DNA from: Enoplolaimus lenunculus
Lineage: Eukaryota; Nematoda; Enoplea; Enoplida; Thoracostomopsidae
Reading direction: 5' to 3'
Assembly: GCA_030248215.1 (NCBI GenBank)
Contig: JASANG010001382.1
Coordinates: 124,001-188,000, forward strand
Length of the DNA: 64,000 nucleotides
The notes beneath the pieces are model-generated. The model searched no databases and had not been told where the DNA came from. It worked only from the letters and a program-made list of their open reading frames with translations. How positions within the stretch are numbered: position 1 is the first letter of the stretch; every line of letters begins with the position of its first letter. This document shows, one piece after another, positions 53,801 to 62,402 of the stretch. The translations under genes were made by a program, and so were the position numbers.

Positions 53801-56800
53801 ACCCTAAAAAGATGAAAAATAAAAAATAGCTGTTTATATTCAACGTGGGTAAGCAGCCCCCACCCTGGAATTGTGGGTGAAACCTCCACCCTGGCCACTC
53901 TGGCACTGTGGGTGAAGCCTCCACCCTGGCCACCCTGGCATTGTGGGTGAAGCCCCCACCCTGGAATTGTGGGTGAAGCCTCCACCCTGGAATTGTGGGT
54001 GAAGCCTCCATCATGGAATGGTGGGTGAAGCCTCCACCCTGGAATTGTGAGTGAAGCTTCCACCCTAACCTGCTCTGGCACTGTATAAACGGCGGTAACC
54101 CAGGCACAGTTTCGGCCCTGTATTCAAATAAAATAAAAGACAACAATGCTTCCCTGTATCCTCAAATTTTCTTAAAAATTAAAGATAAAAGAATATGATA
54201 CATTTTTGACGGAACCGCTTTGATATTTTAAATTTTGAAATTTTTTAAAACTTAAAATTCGATTATCTTAAAAACGCTATGAATATTTGGAAAAATTAAT
54301 ATTTTCATTAATCTCAATAGACGAATAGGACGAATTTCACAAAACGTGAAGCAGCAGTGAAGATTAGAGAGACAAATGACAATTGCTGATGTGATATAAT
54401 CTACAATCCGGTCGCTCGAACGGTGTAATAAGACTTAAGCTCCGGTGATGACCGATAAATTATCGAGTCCATGTTTGAGATTACAGGTTGTCAGTCGACG
54501 AGTTGTCGGACGACGAATTGTAACATTAATGATACCAGGTGGAAACTAATACGTTTGTTCGTCGTTTGATACAAAATAATTTTTAGTGACACTGGTTCAA
54601 TCAGGCTTTGATGCCAAATTAACCTCCATCAATCTATAAGGCCATCTTGGGCAGATCCAGCTCCGTAGCCAGCTCACCTTGCTAGGGAGACTAAAATTTT
54701 TTCAGGAGTAGCATACAAGGGATTTAATGACTTGCAAGCAAGGTTAAAAAATTTTCTAGGGGGTCCAATATTATTCCAGGGGGGCTAAGCCCCCCTGCCC
54801 CCACCCCCGGCTACGAACCCGGGCGTGCTGGGGCAGTCCATCGGTTAAAGATCACTGCTTACTTGTTAAAATAAAGTAAATCTTCAATATTGCTGAACAG
54901 ATCACAAATGTCATTGTCGTCCAATCCGAACTCGACACGTCTACGAGTCAAAGTTGCTAAGTATCCCTGTAAAACGCAAAATATTACACAGACGATGTAC
55001 CGGTACTCACTAAAAGCTTAAACTAACTTGATTTCAGCTTAAGCTAATCCACCAGTATTAAACTAACTTTCTAGATTAACTAAACTAACACGCAGGTTTA
55101 TGCTTAAACTCGTTTAAAATCTTAAATATTTTCAGTTTAAGCTAAACTTAATGAACTCTTAGATACACGGATGCACTTGTAACTTAAAGTAAAAATAAGT
55201 TTACTTAAACTCGTGTTAAACTTAAAAACACGTTAACTTAAAATTGTTGTCTAGTTATTTCGTCCAGGTATATAAGTTTTACTTAACCTAATATTCAAGT
55301 TTATTTAAGCTATAATTTAAGTTTAAATTTTTAGAGAGTATGAGTTATTACTATGCGTATACGGGTTATTCGTCATTCGACGAGAACGTCGAATTCATTG
55401 GCTCAAAAAATTATAGGTCGACTAATGATTTTGGGTGATTACAAGTTGCCAGGCGACGAGTTGTCGAGCGACAAATTGTCGCGATACCATTGGTCCGATA
55501 GTGCGGATACCCCGTTGGGAACGCTGGGATGAAATTTAGTCCACTTTGCAAAATGAAAAATTCTTGGTTAATGCAAAATTAATATTTTTCCAGTTGTACG
55601 TCGACTTTATCTCAAAACGGCTGGGTGGATTTTTACTATCAGTTCAGCCCTGAATATAATTATCGCAGCAGCGGTTTTGTTGTCCAAACCTGTTGCTGCC
55701 AAATTGACGGTTTACGTTCGGCTAAAGGTTGCATCGACTTATTTGTCGATCCGCAACAGTTTTTGAGCAAATTTGTGAAAAAGGTTTTCTTATCGACTAT
55801 TAACCATGTGCCTGTAGCTTTCCTACTCTGTAAATTCCAATGAGTTGATAAATCAATTCAGCTCGCGAGTTGGTTATTTCTGAATTAGTATCAGTAAACA
55901 TTAACTCACACTGAGTTGAGTTGATTCTCAGTCTGAGTTGAGTTGACTCTGGTGAGTTGATTGATTAACTCAGAATGAATTGAATCAACTCAAACTTCTG
56001 AGTTCTGATAATCCTAACTCAGACTGATTGATTGAACTCATTCTGAGATAAAATCAACTCACTGAAATTTACAGTGTACTAGAAATTTTGATTTAAGCAA
56101 CAATTATACAAACTTTTTGAATTTTAAAACTGTTGTCGTTCGTATTTATAAATTACGAAAAATACAAATTTTAACCAATTCTGCTATTTTTCAAATAGCA
56201 AAAGTCGCCGTATGTTGCCAATGTCAATTTCCACATTCCGTACACAAATTAAAGTAAACGATGCAGGAATGCGATTTCTATAACATTTTAGATGACTTAC
56301 AAGCAAGGTTGAAACATTTCTGGGGGGACAAACATTGATGTATAAGGTGGTAGAATTGCGTTTGGCCTTTATTGGCTACGGGTCAGCACAAACCATATCG
56401 TCGGGCCAGTAGCCAAGGGGGGGGGGGGCAGAAAGGCTCAGCTCCCCCTGGAAAAATTTTGGCGCCCCCTAGAACATTTTCAATCTCGCTTGTAAGTCAT
56501 TGAAACCCTTGAATGCCCCTCCAGAAAAATTTTTTGGCCCCCTCCAGCAATGTGAGCCGGCTACGGGCCTGCGTATCCTGTCAAATTCAAAACAATTTCA
56601 AATTTGCACTGTGTCCTCTCACCTGAACAACATAATACAAATCATTAACATAAATGCGTTCAGTGTCCAGCAACTCAAACACCACATGAGAAACCGGGGC
56701 AACTTTGCCCGTCGACTCGACAATTTCTGCTCTTCGAGGCGACGAAATCGCGTCTTCTTCGCGGAACAACGGCTCGAGTTGCGTTGACTTACGGTGCTCA

Positions 56801-59257
56801 GTTGAGTTCAATCGCTCCTGTTGAGATATGCTTGTAGTCGCCGTTGAATGACAAAGGCAGTCGTTGTCTGAGTGTTTTGTACCTAAAGAAAAACACCAAG
56901 TATAGGCAGTTGATAGAATATTAACGACGTATACATGGTTCTGGCATTGGGTAGGCAAGATTTCAATCCCAAAGTGTATTATATTAGCTTCACGTCTTTG
57001 GGGAAGCAGTTAACTGATACGCCCGTCAATGTTTATCTCCGTATAAATAGCCGCAATGGCTCGTATGGCATCGTATAACAATTTATAAACAAAAATTTTT
57101 CACCTGCGCCTCGCTTGGCATCAGAGCAGTATGGTAAATGTTTTTTGCAACTTGTGCCGAAAAAACTTGCTAATCAGGATGCAACCGGAGGTAAAGGATA
57201 CCGGAGCCGGAGGTCAACGAAACTTGTCGGACCCGGAGGACAACGAAACTTGTCGGACCCGGAGGACAACGAAACTTGTCTGAGCCGGAGGTCAACGAAA
57301 CTTGTCGGACCCGGAGGACAACGAAACTTGTCGGAGCCGGAGGTCAACGAAACTTGTCTGAGCCGGAGGTCAACGAAACTTGTCGGAGCCGGAGGTCAAC
57401 GAAACTTGTCGGAGCCGGAGGTCAACGAAACTTGTCGGAGCCGGAGGTCAACGAAACTTGTCGGAGCCGGAGGTCAACGAAACTTGTCGGAGCCGGAGGT
57501 CAACGAAACTTGTCGGAGCCGGAGGTCAACGAAACTTGTCGGAGCCGGAGGTCAACGAAACTTGTCGGAGCCGGAGGTCAACGAAACTTGTCGGAGCCGG
57601 AGGTCAACGAAACTTGTCGGAGCCGGAGGTCAACGAAACTTGTCGGAGCCGGAGGTGAGTCAAAATTAGGTAGTAAAAATAATGGTTAATTAGTTAATTT
57701 TAGCCAATATCTGCAAAATGTTGTTAAGTTGTTTGGTTTTACGCTAATTTTGTGAAAAATTTCGGAAATTTTTTCCTGAAAATTGTGACAAAAGTAAAAC
57801 GAAACGCGTCAAACAGATAAATTTTGCAAAATTATATATTGAAAATTTTACTACCGAAATTGCCAGAACCTCCGGCAAAAATTCTGCCGGTGCCGGATCC
57901 GGAGGCAGACGTCCGGTTGTACCCTGTTGCTAATAAATCTTGAAACAGACACGAATTAATGTTTGCAGATGAGAGCTGAAATAACGGCTCTCTATACAAA
58001 AACGTAGCAAGGGTGTTTAGTGGTCTCTGCCCCCTTTTGTGATTTTTCTGCAAGGATAAATTCCTGGAACCTTTTCAATTGTAATCCAAAAAACCTTCAA
58101 TCGAAAGAAAATCAACCAGGATAAGTCTCCGTTCTAAAATGCTGCCTACGCCGGTGTCCGAAAACCTGTTGCGACCCTCCCATCTTCAAAGGCTTCTGAT
58201 GAATCTGAACCCACTTACTCGAACATGGATTGCTACAAGCCAACATCTGCGAACCAGAGTGGACGTCACCGATGGCTTGATTGACCGCATGCGGATTGCG
58301 TTGACAGTTTTCGTGTTGCGTCGCTTGGCGGCATCGCAGAGAATTCGAGTCACGAGCTGGACATTTGGCGATTCGATTCAATCCAACATGTGTTCGTGAC
58401 TCCGGTGAGGAGCAATCGGTTGTCACAGTGGCAGCGGTTGTCCTGAATGGATTGTCGTCAAAGTTCGGAGTGGTTATCGCAGTCGACGCAATTGAGGGTT
58501 GCATCGATGCAAAACGATCACAATACATCGACGCAAAGTGGTCGCGCTGGGTCGATACATCTTGAAACCGATGCATCGACACAATTTGGCCGTTATCAGA
58601 TCGACTTCCATTCGCCGACGTGGCACCGGTTGTGGCGCATCGCGGCGACGGCACAAGCGTATCGTGAGAAGCTGAAGCCAGCGTCGATTCGTAGCCGCAA
58701 TAAGATCCAAACATCCCTATTTCGCTCGCGCGAGAAATGTCCGAGGAATCGATCAACGAAACGGTCAAATCAGAACCGCGCAAATTGTCGCAGAAGTCAG
58801 TGGAAACGTTCCGATTGACCAATGAGCGTTCATCAAACACTGCTGGCCGGCATTCGTCAACCAATGATCGTTCATCGAACGTTTCGATGCGTTTTCGATC
58901 GACCAATGAACGATTGCGAGAGGCGTTAACATGATAGCGATCATGCAATAAACGTGAATTGAGCTGGAACCCACGCGAACAATTGGCCAATGAGCGTTCG
59001 TCGACGTGATTTTCGTCAACAAACGAGCTACGATCGTTGCATTCAAGCAATGAGCGCTCAGTAGTCGATGCTATCTCGTGTGCCCTCAATGCTGATTGGC
59101 TAATATCAACGAATCCTGATGAAACTGTTGAGCATGAAGAAGTTGCCGAAGACGAATGACGTTTCAGTGCCGCTTGATCGTTCGTTGTTGTTGTTGTTGT
59201 TTTTGTTGCCGTTGTTAATTCACAACCATTATGATATGTTACATTACAACGTTGCAT
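37355..59257 (-). CDS. PLEKHG-like DH-PH Rho guanine nucleotide exchange factor
   Basis: Thirteen exons join in frame to 2,506 codons plus stop: 59257-58117, 56882-56623, 54966-54863, 51875-51759, 48950-48893, 47723-47631, 47265-46633, 46253-46032, 45313-45218, 44564-44414, 42832-42768, 42163-42101, 41872-37355. The DH domain (about residues 446-802) has [13 protein letters not shown] (CR1) and [19 protein letters not shown] (CR3); the PH domain (about 803-947) has [13 protein letters not shown] and [16 protein letters not shown]. The order and sequence best fit PLEKHG1-3, activators of Rho-family GTPases at the cortex and cytoskeleton. An in-frame stop precedes the ATG by eight codons. The oddities are a roughly 155-residue Ser-rich insertion in the DH domain, a polyGln tract (about 1074-1123) and a 1,505-residue last coding exon. 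The orthologue is not assigned. Confidence 0.88.
41506..41655. repeat. CAA/CAG trinucleotide tract (polyGln coding)
   Basis: About 50 codons, mostly CAA with scattered CAG and CAC. The run opens all six frames, producing poly-Thr, poly-Asn and poly-Val shadow frames. Confidence 0.9.
42101..42163 (-). CDS. RhoGEF exon 12
   Basis: 21 codons, [20 protein letters not shown] then K, between GTTTCCAG and GTACGA. The length is divisible by three, so it could be an optional cassette. Confidence 0.65.
42246..42633. mobile_element. Decayed hAT-like element
   Basis: TACAACCGGAATTCCAGTTC at the left and TAATTCCGGTTGCACC at the right; the outermost bases and flanks have lost the duplication. Confidence 0.6.
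42768..42832 (-). CDS. RhoGEF exon 11
   Basis: 65 bp, G then [20 protein letters not shown] then S, between TTGTTTCAG and GTTAGT. No domain; accepted on phase and splice sites. Confidence 0.65.
42985..43118. mobile_element. CCGTCCGTCAC palindromic MITE
   Basis: GCCGTCCGTCACTGTGCG and CGACGGACGGCGACGGACG are arms around TTACACACGTATGATACCGT. It ends AAGCATAGCGCAACCC. Close in size to the unexpanded form of the 26412 element. Confidence 0.65.
43700..43960. mobile_element. Foldback MITE (GTACCCGGCAGGCGTTGCG type)
   Basis: AATGTACCCGGCAGGCG, TGACACTTCTTGTATGCAGC and a right part GTTGCACACTCTTG resemble 20745-21035 and 44690-44977. Confidence 0.5.
44414..44564 (-). CDS. RhoGEF exon 10 (PH C-terminal helix)
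   Basis: The acceptor is CTGATTTCAG and the donor GGTGATG/GTAAGA. It encodes [20 protein letters not shown] and [11 protein letters not shown], including the invariant PH Trp. Confidence 0.9.
44690..44977. mobile_element. Foldback MITE (GTACAAAATGTA type)
   Basis: GAGTGCACAAGTCTTCCG...GGTACAAAATGTAGCACAGG at the left, CAACGCGTGCCGGGTACATT and GTTGCATGCTCTTG at the right. Confidence 0.6.
45218..45313 (-). CDS. RhoGEF exon 9 (PH)
   Basis: 32 codons: [20 protein letters not shown] then [12 protein letters not shown], between AACTTTCAG and GTAGGT. It fills the middle PH strands. Confidence 0.84.
45368..45578. mobile_element. GAGTC foldback MITE
   Basis: The ends CACTGCAAAACATGGTG and CACCATTTGTTGCAGTG are inverted repeats; the interior is a series of GAGTCAAATT/AATTTGACTC motifs. 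It lies 54 bp before RhoGEF exon 9. Confidence 0.72.
45736..45904. mobile_element. GGCCCGTAGCC-type repeat
   Basis: GACCCGTAGCCAAGGGAGGG at the left, ATGGTGAGCTGGCTACGGGC at the right. Confidence 0.6.
46032..46253 (-). CDS. RhoGEF exon 8 (PH domain start)
   Basis: 74 codons: [20 protein letters not shown], a Ser/Thr loop of about 23 residues with SNTSSTMYR, then [15 protein letters not shown] and CKDAIP. The first PH strands are standard apart from the extended loop. Confidence 0.87.
46633..47265 (-). CDS. RhoGEF exon 7 (Ser-rich insertion then last DH helix)
   Basis: The acceptor is ACATTTCAG and the donor TGCGAG/GTACGC. It begins SMLKHC, continuing the helix of exon 6, then about 155 Ser/Thr/Gln-rich residues, then [20 protein letters not shown], the final DH helix. 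Confidence 0.85.
47631..47723 (-). CDS. RhoGEF exon 6 (DH CR3 signature)
   Basis: 31 codons: [12 protein letters not shown] then [19 protein letters not shown], between TCAG and GTAAAT. This is the most diagnostic RhoGEF motif. Confidence 0.92.
47781..47959. mobile_element. Foldback element with a tRNA-like core
   Basis: The outer arms TGTTGGTACTATACGGTCTG and TGCAAACCGTATAGTACCAA continue inward (CCAAAGTTAA / TTAACTTTGG) as inverted repeats of about 50 bp. They enclose about 73 bases which, on the minus strand, read GTGGTGTAGTGGTAGCATGC (A box) and GAGGTTCGATTCCCGGTG (B box). Confidence 0.78.
47830..47905 (-). other. tRNA-like sequence (not a functional tRNA)
   Basis: Both internal promoter boxes are excellent, but the T arm has one extra base and neither the acceptor nor the anticodon arm pairs convincingly. 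It lies wholly inside the foldback element, so a tRNA-derived transposon core is more likely than a gene. Confidence 0.55.
48391..48835. mobile_element. Diverged hAT-like element
   Basis: GGGTGCAATCGGAATTACAA at the left; the right end (ACCGGTACCGGAAAGTG) has lost the terminal CACCCTG. It abuts an AT-rich simple repeat. Confidence 0.55.
48893..48950 (-). CDS. RhoGEF exon 5 (58 bp, DH)
   Basis: The acceptor is GTGTATTTTCAG and the donor CTCAAC/GTAGGT. It encodes [19 protein letters not shown]. It is short and poorly conserved, but its phases (2 in, 0 out) are exactly those required between exons 4 and 6. Confidence 0.68.
49372..49781. mobile_element. hAT-like element with perfect 8-bp TSD
   Basis: The ends are CAGGATGTAACCGGAATTAC and CCGGAATTCCGGTTGCACCC. 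GTATATAT flanks it exactly (49364-49371, 49782-49789), although the local TA richness weakens this example. Confidence 0.8.
50263..50609. mobile_element. hAT-like element, GATTCGG subfamily, perfect TSD
   Basis: The ends CAGGGTGGCAACAAAGG and TTCGGTGCCACCCTG flank an interior with TTCGGATTCG motifs. ATGCTTGC is duplicated exactly (50255-50262, 50610-50617). Confidence 0.82.
50876..51532. mobile_element. TTAGGC MITE family A expanded by a 36-bp array
   Basis: The left end GCCCATGTAAAGATCACGG and right end CTGTTCCGCTCCTGTTCTTT then ACATTGGC are the family A ends. The interior is an array of telomere-like blocks. Confidence 0.78.
51057..51500. repeat. 36-bp minisatellite containing TTAGGC runs, about 12 copies
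   Basis: The unit is AATATGCTTATTTTTAC joined to GCTTAGGCTTAGGCTTAGG. Copies are nearly identical (one has CTTCGG), indicating recent homogenisation. The period is a multiple of three, so it keeps both strands open. Confidence 0.93.
51759..51875 (-). CDS. RhoGEF exon 4 (DH)
   Basis: The acceptor is TGTATTTTTAG and the donor CCAAA/GTAAGT. It encodes [19 protein letters not shown] then [12 protein letters not shown], which matches PLEKHG (YTQYCTNYP). Confidence 0.87.
52775..53310. repeat. 14-bp minisatellite, about 38 copies
   Basis: The unit is CAACCCAAAAATTT with variants CAACTC and ACATTT. C and G are strongly strand-biased: the plus strand has almost no G. It sits in RhoGEF intron 3. Confidence 0.92.
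53856..54062. repeat. 26-bp minisatellite, about 8 copies
   Basis: The unit is CCACCCTGGAATTGTGGGTG plus AAGCCT, with a CACTCTGGCACTG variant. It lies in RhoGEF intron 3. Confidence 0.85.
54655..54822. mobile_element. GGCCCGTAGCC-type repeat (reverse)
   Basis: CTCCGTAGCCAGCTCACCTT at the left, CCCCCACCCCCGGCTACG at the right. It ends just before RhoGEF exon 3. Confidence 0.55.
54863..54966 (-). CDS. RhoGEF exon 3 (DH)
   Basis: The acceptor is CGTTTTACAG and the donor AACAA/GTAAGC. It encodes [19 protein letters not shown] then [14 protein letters not shown], matching the F.NI.D...F. segment of DH domains. Confidence 0.87.
55826..56076. mobile_element. GAGTT foldback MITE, TA-flanked
   Basis: The ends CTCTGTAAATTCCAATGAG and CACTGAAATTTACAGTG are inverted repeats with TA immediately outside on both sides. 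Confidence 0.72.
56405..56572. mobile_element. GGCCCGTAGCC-type repeat
   Basis: GGGCCAGTAGCCAAGGGG at the left and AATGTGAGCCGGCTACGGGC at the right. It lies next to RhoGEF exon 2. Confidence 0.58.
56623..56882 (-). CDS. RhoGEF exon 2 (start of the DH domain)
   Basis: The acceptor is TTTTTCTTTAG and the donor GTTCAG/GTGAGA. It ends with [20 protein letters not shown], the first conserved DH helix. Confidence 0.85.
57175..57926. mobile_element. hAT-like element with perfect TSD, expanded by a 26-bp array
   Basis: The ends are CAGGATGCAACCGGAGG and ACGTCCGGTTGTACCCTG. TTGCTAAT is duplicated exactly (57167-57174, 57927-57934). It is about twice the length of its relatives because of the internal array. 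Confidence 0.87.
57200..57656. repeat. 26-bp minisatellite inside a hAT-like element, about 17 copies
   Basis: The unit is GGAGCCGGAGGTCAACGAAA plus CTTGTC. Early copies carry GGACCCGGAGGAC variants and later copies are identical, so expansion seems to have run towards the right. The period is not a multiple of three, so frames rotate through it. Confidence 0.92.
58117..59257 (-). CDS. RhoGEF exon 1 (N-terminal, Ser/Asn/Arg-rich)
   Basis: ATG ([11 protein letters not shown]) to CCTG/GTTGAT. The donor is weak but is the one that keeps phase. It contains about six copies of a DERSLV(D/N)-like motif spaced at roughly 10-20 residues. No domain is recognised. Confidence 0.68.
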
Positions 59258-59553
59258 TATTTTGTATATCGAAATAAGTCCTCAGTTCAGTTCAAATTCA
59301 ATTCTCGGTTGAAAACAACTCACAGAACGGAGCAATGATTTTCTTGTATTTCTTTATAAGATCGACGCCAGACGGATAGCTGTGACGTATGAGGCAAAAT
59401 CGGAAGCTTAGTTGTCATAATTCGTATGTGACGAGATATGTCTCGCAGTACTTAAACACGTAGGGATAAAACAATGTTACCTAATCAATACTTTGTTATC
59501 TGGCTGAAAATGTAAATATTACCATATATAATATATAATATATAAAATATATA

Positions 59554-59763
59554 CGCTGCAAAAATATTGTGAGTCGAACTGACTCCATCCCAAATAGGTT
59601 CTACGAGACTACACAAATTGAGTCAAATTGAACTCCACCAGAGTCAAACATGCGATTCAGTGAGTCGAATTTAACTCTGACGGAGTCGAATTTGACACAG
59701 TATGTGTACTCCCGTAGAGCCTGTTTCGGAGAGAGTCAATTTGACTCACCATTTTTTCCAGTG
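59554..59763. mobile_element. GAGTC foldback MITE, TA-flanked
   Basis: The ends CGCTGCAAAAATATTGTGAG and CTCACCATTTTTTCCAGTG. TA lies directly outside both ends or within one base of them. The interior carries AATTTGACAC and GAGTCAAATT motifs. It is upstream of the RhoGEF ATG. Confidence 0.7.
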
Positions 59764-60099
59764 TACTATTGCATATACAGATATATAAAGGGGAATCGTG
59801 GGTGCCGCATCTTGCAGAAGTGGCCAACATATAAAACACCCAAGTTTTTTAATCATTTTAAATGATTTTATTAAATTTTGCTAACTTTTTCTTGTCAGAA
59901 TCCATTGCGATTATGAAAATGTTCGAAGCTTCAAAGTTTTTACGAACAAAAATGAGTTTGGCTTTTTTTAACTTTAAATCGTCAAATTTAGGCTGTTGGG
60001 CACTTAGGCTCCGGCTAAGGTGTCAGAACCTAAACCTAAATCGTAAATGTGGGGGTCGAAGTTTACAACAGCCAAATTATCCTGACTGCTAGTATCTTT

Positions 60100-60345
60100 G
60101 GGGGGGGGGGGGGTGGTGAAAAGCGTTGATCATGAAGGTTTTCAATTTCCTCGATTCTATCAGCAAATGAAATCTGCCTTTGCCAAACACAGCATCAACT
60201 CGTGTGAGACGGCGAAAATATTCTGGAAACAAGCGAAACAAAATGATTTCATATTTTGTATGCAAATTAGTCAGCTGATAAACCAGACACTCAAACCGCG
60301 TCGGTACAGTTTTATTCGTGCACCCTATGATTTTTACAATTCCCC
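60100..60345. other. Coding-like orphan segment, both strands open
   Basis: The plus frame reads HEGFQFPRFYQQMKSAFAK and NSCETAKIFWKQAKQNDFIF with an AG acceptor at about 60163 and a possible CGTCG/GTACAG donor. The minus frame reads TRFECLVYQLTNLHTKYEII. Neither is recognised; it could be an exon of a gene to the right or a relic. Confidence 0.25.
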
Positions 60346-60956
60346 CTGGCGTCACCAGTGCCGGAGCAGGCAGGACTGGGGACTCCCCCCAACTTCCAGA
60401 GCGAGTCCCCAAACTCGCGAGCGAAGCGAGCAAGAAGCCAGACGCATTTTGAAGCTTAATCGGGTTTTGTTTTAACCGGTTAGGATGGGGTCCCTTTAGG
60501 GTTGGGGAGGCCCTAAATGGGGGTATTGGGGGTGGCAGCGGCCCTGGTCCGTCACAACTTTCTCCCGGTCCTCTTAGCTACGCACCTTAAGATTTAGGTT
60601 AAAGTTTACTGGCTCAAAAATTAAGACCCATGCCTAACGCTGGTAGCCGGAGCCTACAATCAAAAGCTTTTACACTGATAATACAGAATAACAGACCATG
60701 AAGCAGTGGAATGTTTGGTACTCCATTTCAATATAAGTGTTTCCATGCAACCACTAATAAAAACACTAATAAATATTATATATATAATATATTATATATA
60801 TGTATATATGTATATAAATATATAAAGCTTATAATTTAACGCACCGACACCTTCTGTTATCCAGGCTTCAAATATGACGGAAATAGGATTACAATGTTGC
60901 GATTGGCGGTATTGCGCAGGGACGACATTGTAAGGATGTCGGCCTTACAGAATATT
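60346..60956. other. Repeat copy and AT simple repeat
   Basis: It holds the 60355-60520 copy of the GTGCCGGAGCAG repeat and a TATATA microsatellite at about 60775-60828. No gene is seen. Confidence 0.5.
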
Positions 60957-61152
60957 GCCAATGTAAAGAACAGGGGCGGAACAGTAATATAGCCATATTC
61001 CTAAGCCTAAGGCTAAACCTAAGCGTAAGGATGAGTATATTCCTAAGCCTAAGCCTAAACCTAAGCCAAGCAAAAAAAATTAGTCTAAAGCTAAAGCTTA
61101 CTCTATTGCAGTCCCACAGAAAAACGTTCCGCGCCTGATGTTTACATGGGCC
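60957..61152. mobile_element. TTAGGC-bearing MITE, family A (reverse)
   Basis: GCCAATGTAAAGAACAGGGG at the left and CGCCTGATGTTTACATGGGC at the right are near-complete inverted repeats. The interior has CCTAAGCCTAAACCTAAGC. Confidence 0.75.
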
Positions 61153-61304
61153 AAGATTCCTAATAATTAATAAACCTGTTAATAAATTGATTTGTTACAA
61201 TTTCAGTTTTCGGTTGTATAATGCAATTTAAATCGCGTAATTTTGACAAAATTTAGGTTTTAAATTTTTTCTTAGATGATACCGCAACTATCGGTTAGGC
61301 AGAC

Positions 61305-61700
61305 TCGCAGCCAGTTCACCTTGCTGGGGGCGGAAGTAAACAATTTTCGGCATTTAAAGTTGTCAATGACTTGCAAGGTTAAAAACTTTCTAGGGGGACC
61401 AAAATTTTTCCAGGAAGGCGGCTGAGTCCCCTGATTCCCCGTTGGTTACAGATCCGAGGTTAGGATAGGATTAGGCTCAGGATCGAAACGAGCTGAACCA
61501 TCCTGGAAAAGTTTTGATCCCTCGCTAAACTATTTTAGCTTTAGGCTTCAAAATTTGCTGTATATTCGGGTTCCCGTAGAATTTTTTGTGATAAAACGGT
61601 AAGATCCCGCCTTACTTACAATGCCTTCAGAAACTTTTTTGGTCATAAAATGATAAAGTCTCTACCTTACAATTTTTGCGCGTTTCATAACGTTTGCCAG
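61305..61700. repeat. GGCCCGTAGCC-type fragment and GTGATAAAA repeat
   Basis: GCAGCCAGTTCACCTTGCTG to GGCGGCTGAGTCCCC (to about 61452) is followed by two TTTTTTGTGATAAAACGG-type modules (61585-61690). Neither has clear ends. Confidence 0.45.
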
Positions 61701-62149
61701 ACCGTCCACCCCCGGTCAAAAATTTGATGGACCCGCCTCTGATTTGACATTAGTTCGAATCAAAAAATAGTATAACGAAAATTTCGTCGCAGCTGTGAAT
61801 GATTTCGACCCTCGGAACACAAATTTGTAGGCCAAAGTACAGTTGTAACTTTAGATTTTTTTGCCATCAATACAGCCTTTATCTCATAACAGTCAATTTG
61901 CATATTCTAAAACTGACAATTTCCACATTGACATTAAACCTGTTAAATCCCTACCCAGCGTATAAGCCACCACCCCTAGTATGATAACCACGTATTAGCA
62001 TTCTCACCCTAATGTGTGGGTTCCTATTTCCTACGGGAGGGACGTATTTTGTTATATTTTGTTGAAATTTTCAGAATAAAGATTGTGTTAAACGTACCCA
62101 CATCCACCCAAGGTGAAGAAATGTTACTTTTTTCAGTCCACTGTCCGGA

Positions 62150-62402
62150 AGAAATACGTTCCCCGTGTTTCCTACCCGCCCCCTCCTGATTAAGAGGGAG
62201 TGGTACAACCCGTGCAAGCCATGGCACTTTATGTATCCAGCAACAAAAATGCTTATAGTTTAATTTAGGGGTATTGCATGTGACAGCGACCCCCTTCCTC
62301 TAAATGACGTGGGGTCGGCCAAAACCGCAACACCCGGTGGTACATTTTATACCATGCAGAACTTGAAAAGTGGCACACTCTCATGTATCATGCACTCTTG
62401 AT
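62150..62402. mobile_element. Foldback MITE (GTACATTTTATACC type)
   Basis: CATGGCACTTTATGTATCCA, GTGACAGCGACCCCC and the right part GTGGTACATTTTATACCATG match 20745-21035 in reverse. Confidence 0.52.

Noticed and set aside
57115-57689. [19 protein letters not shown] frames
   Set aside because: They are translations of the 26-bp array inside a hAT-like element; the period is not a multiple of three, so all frames look alike.
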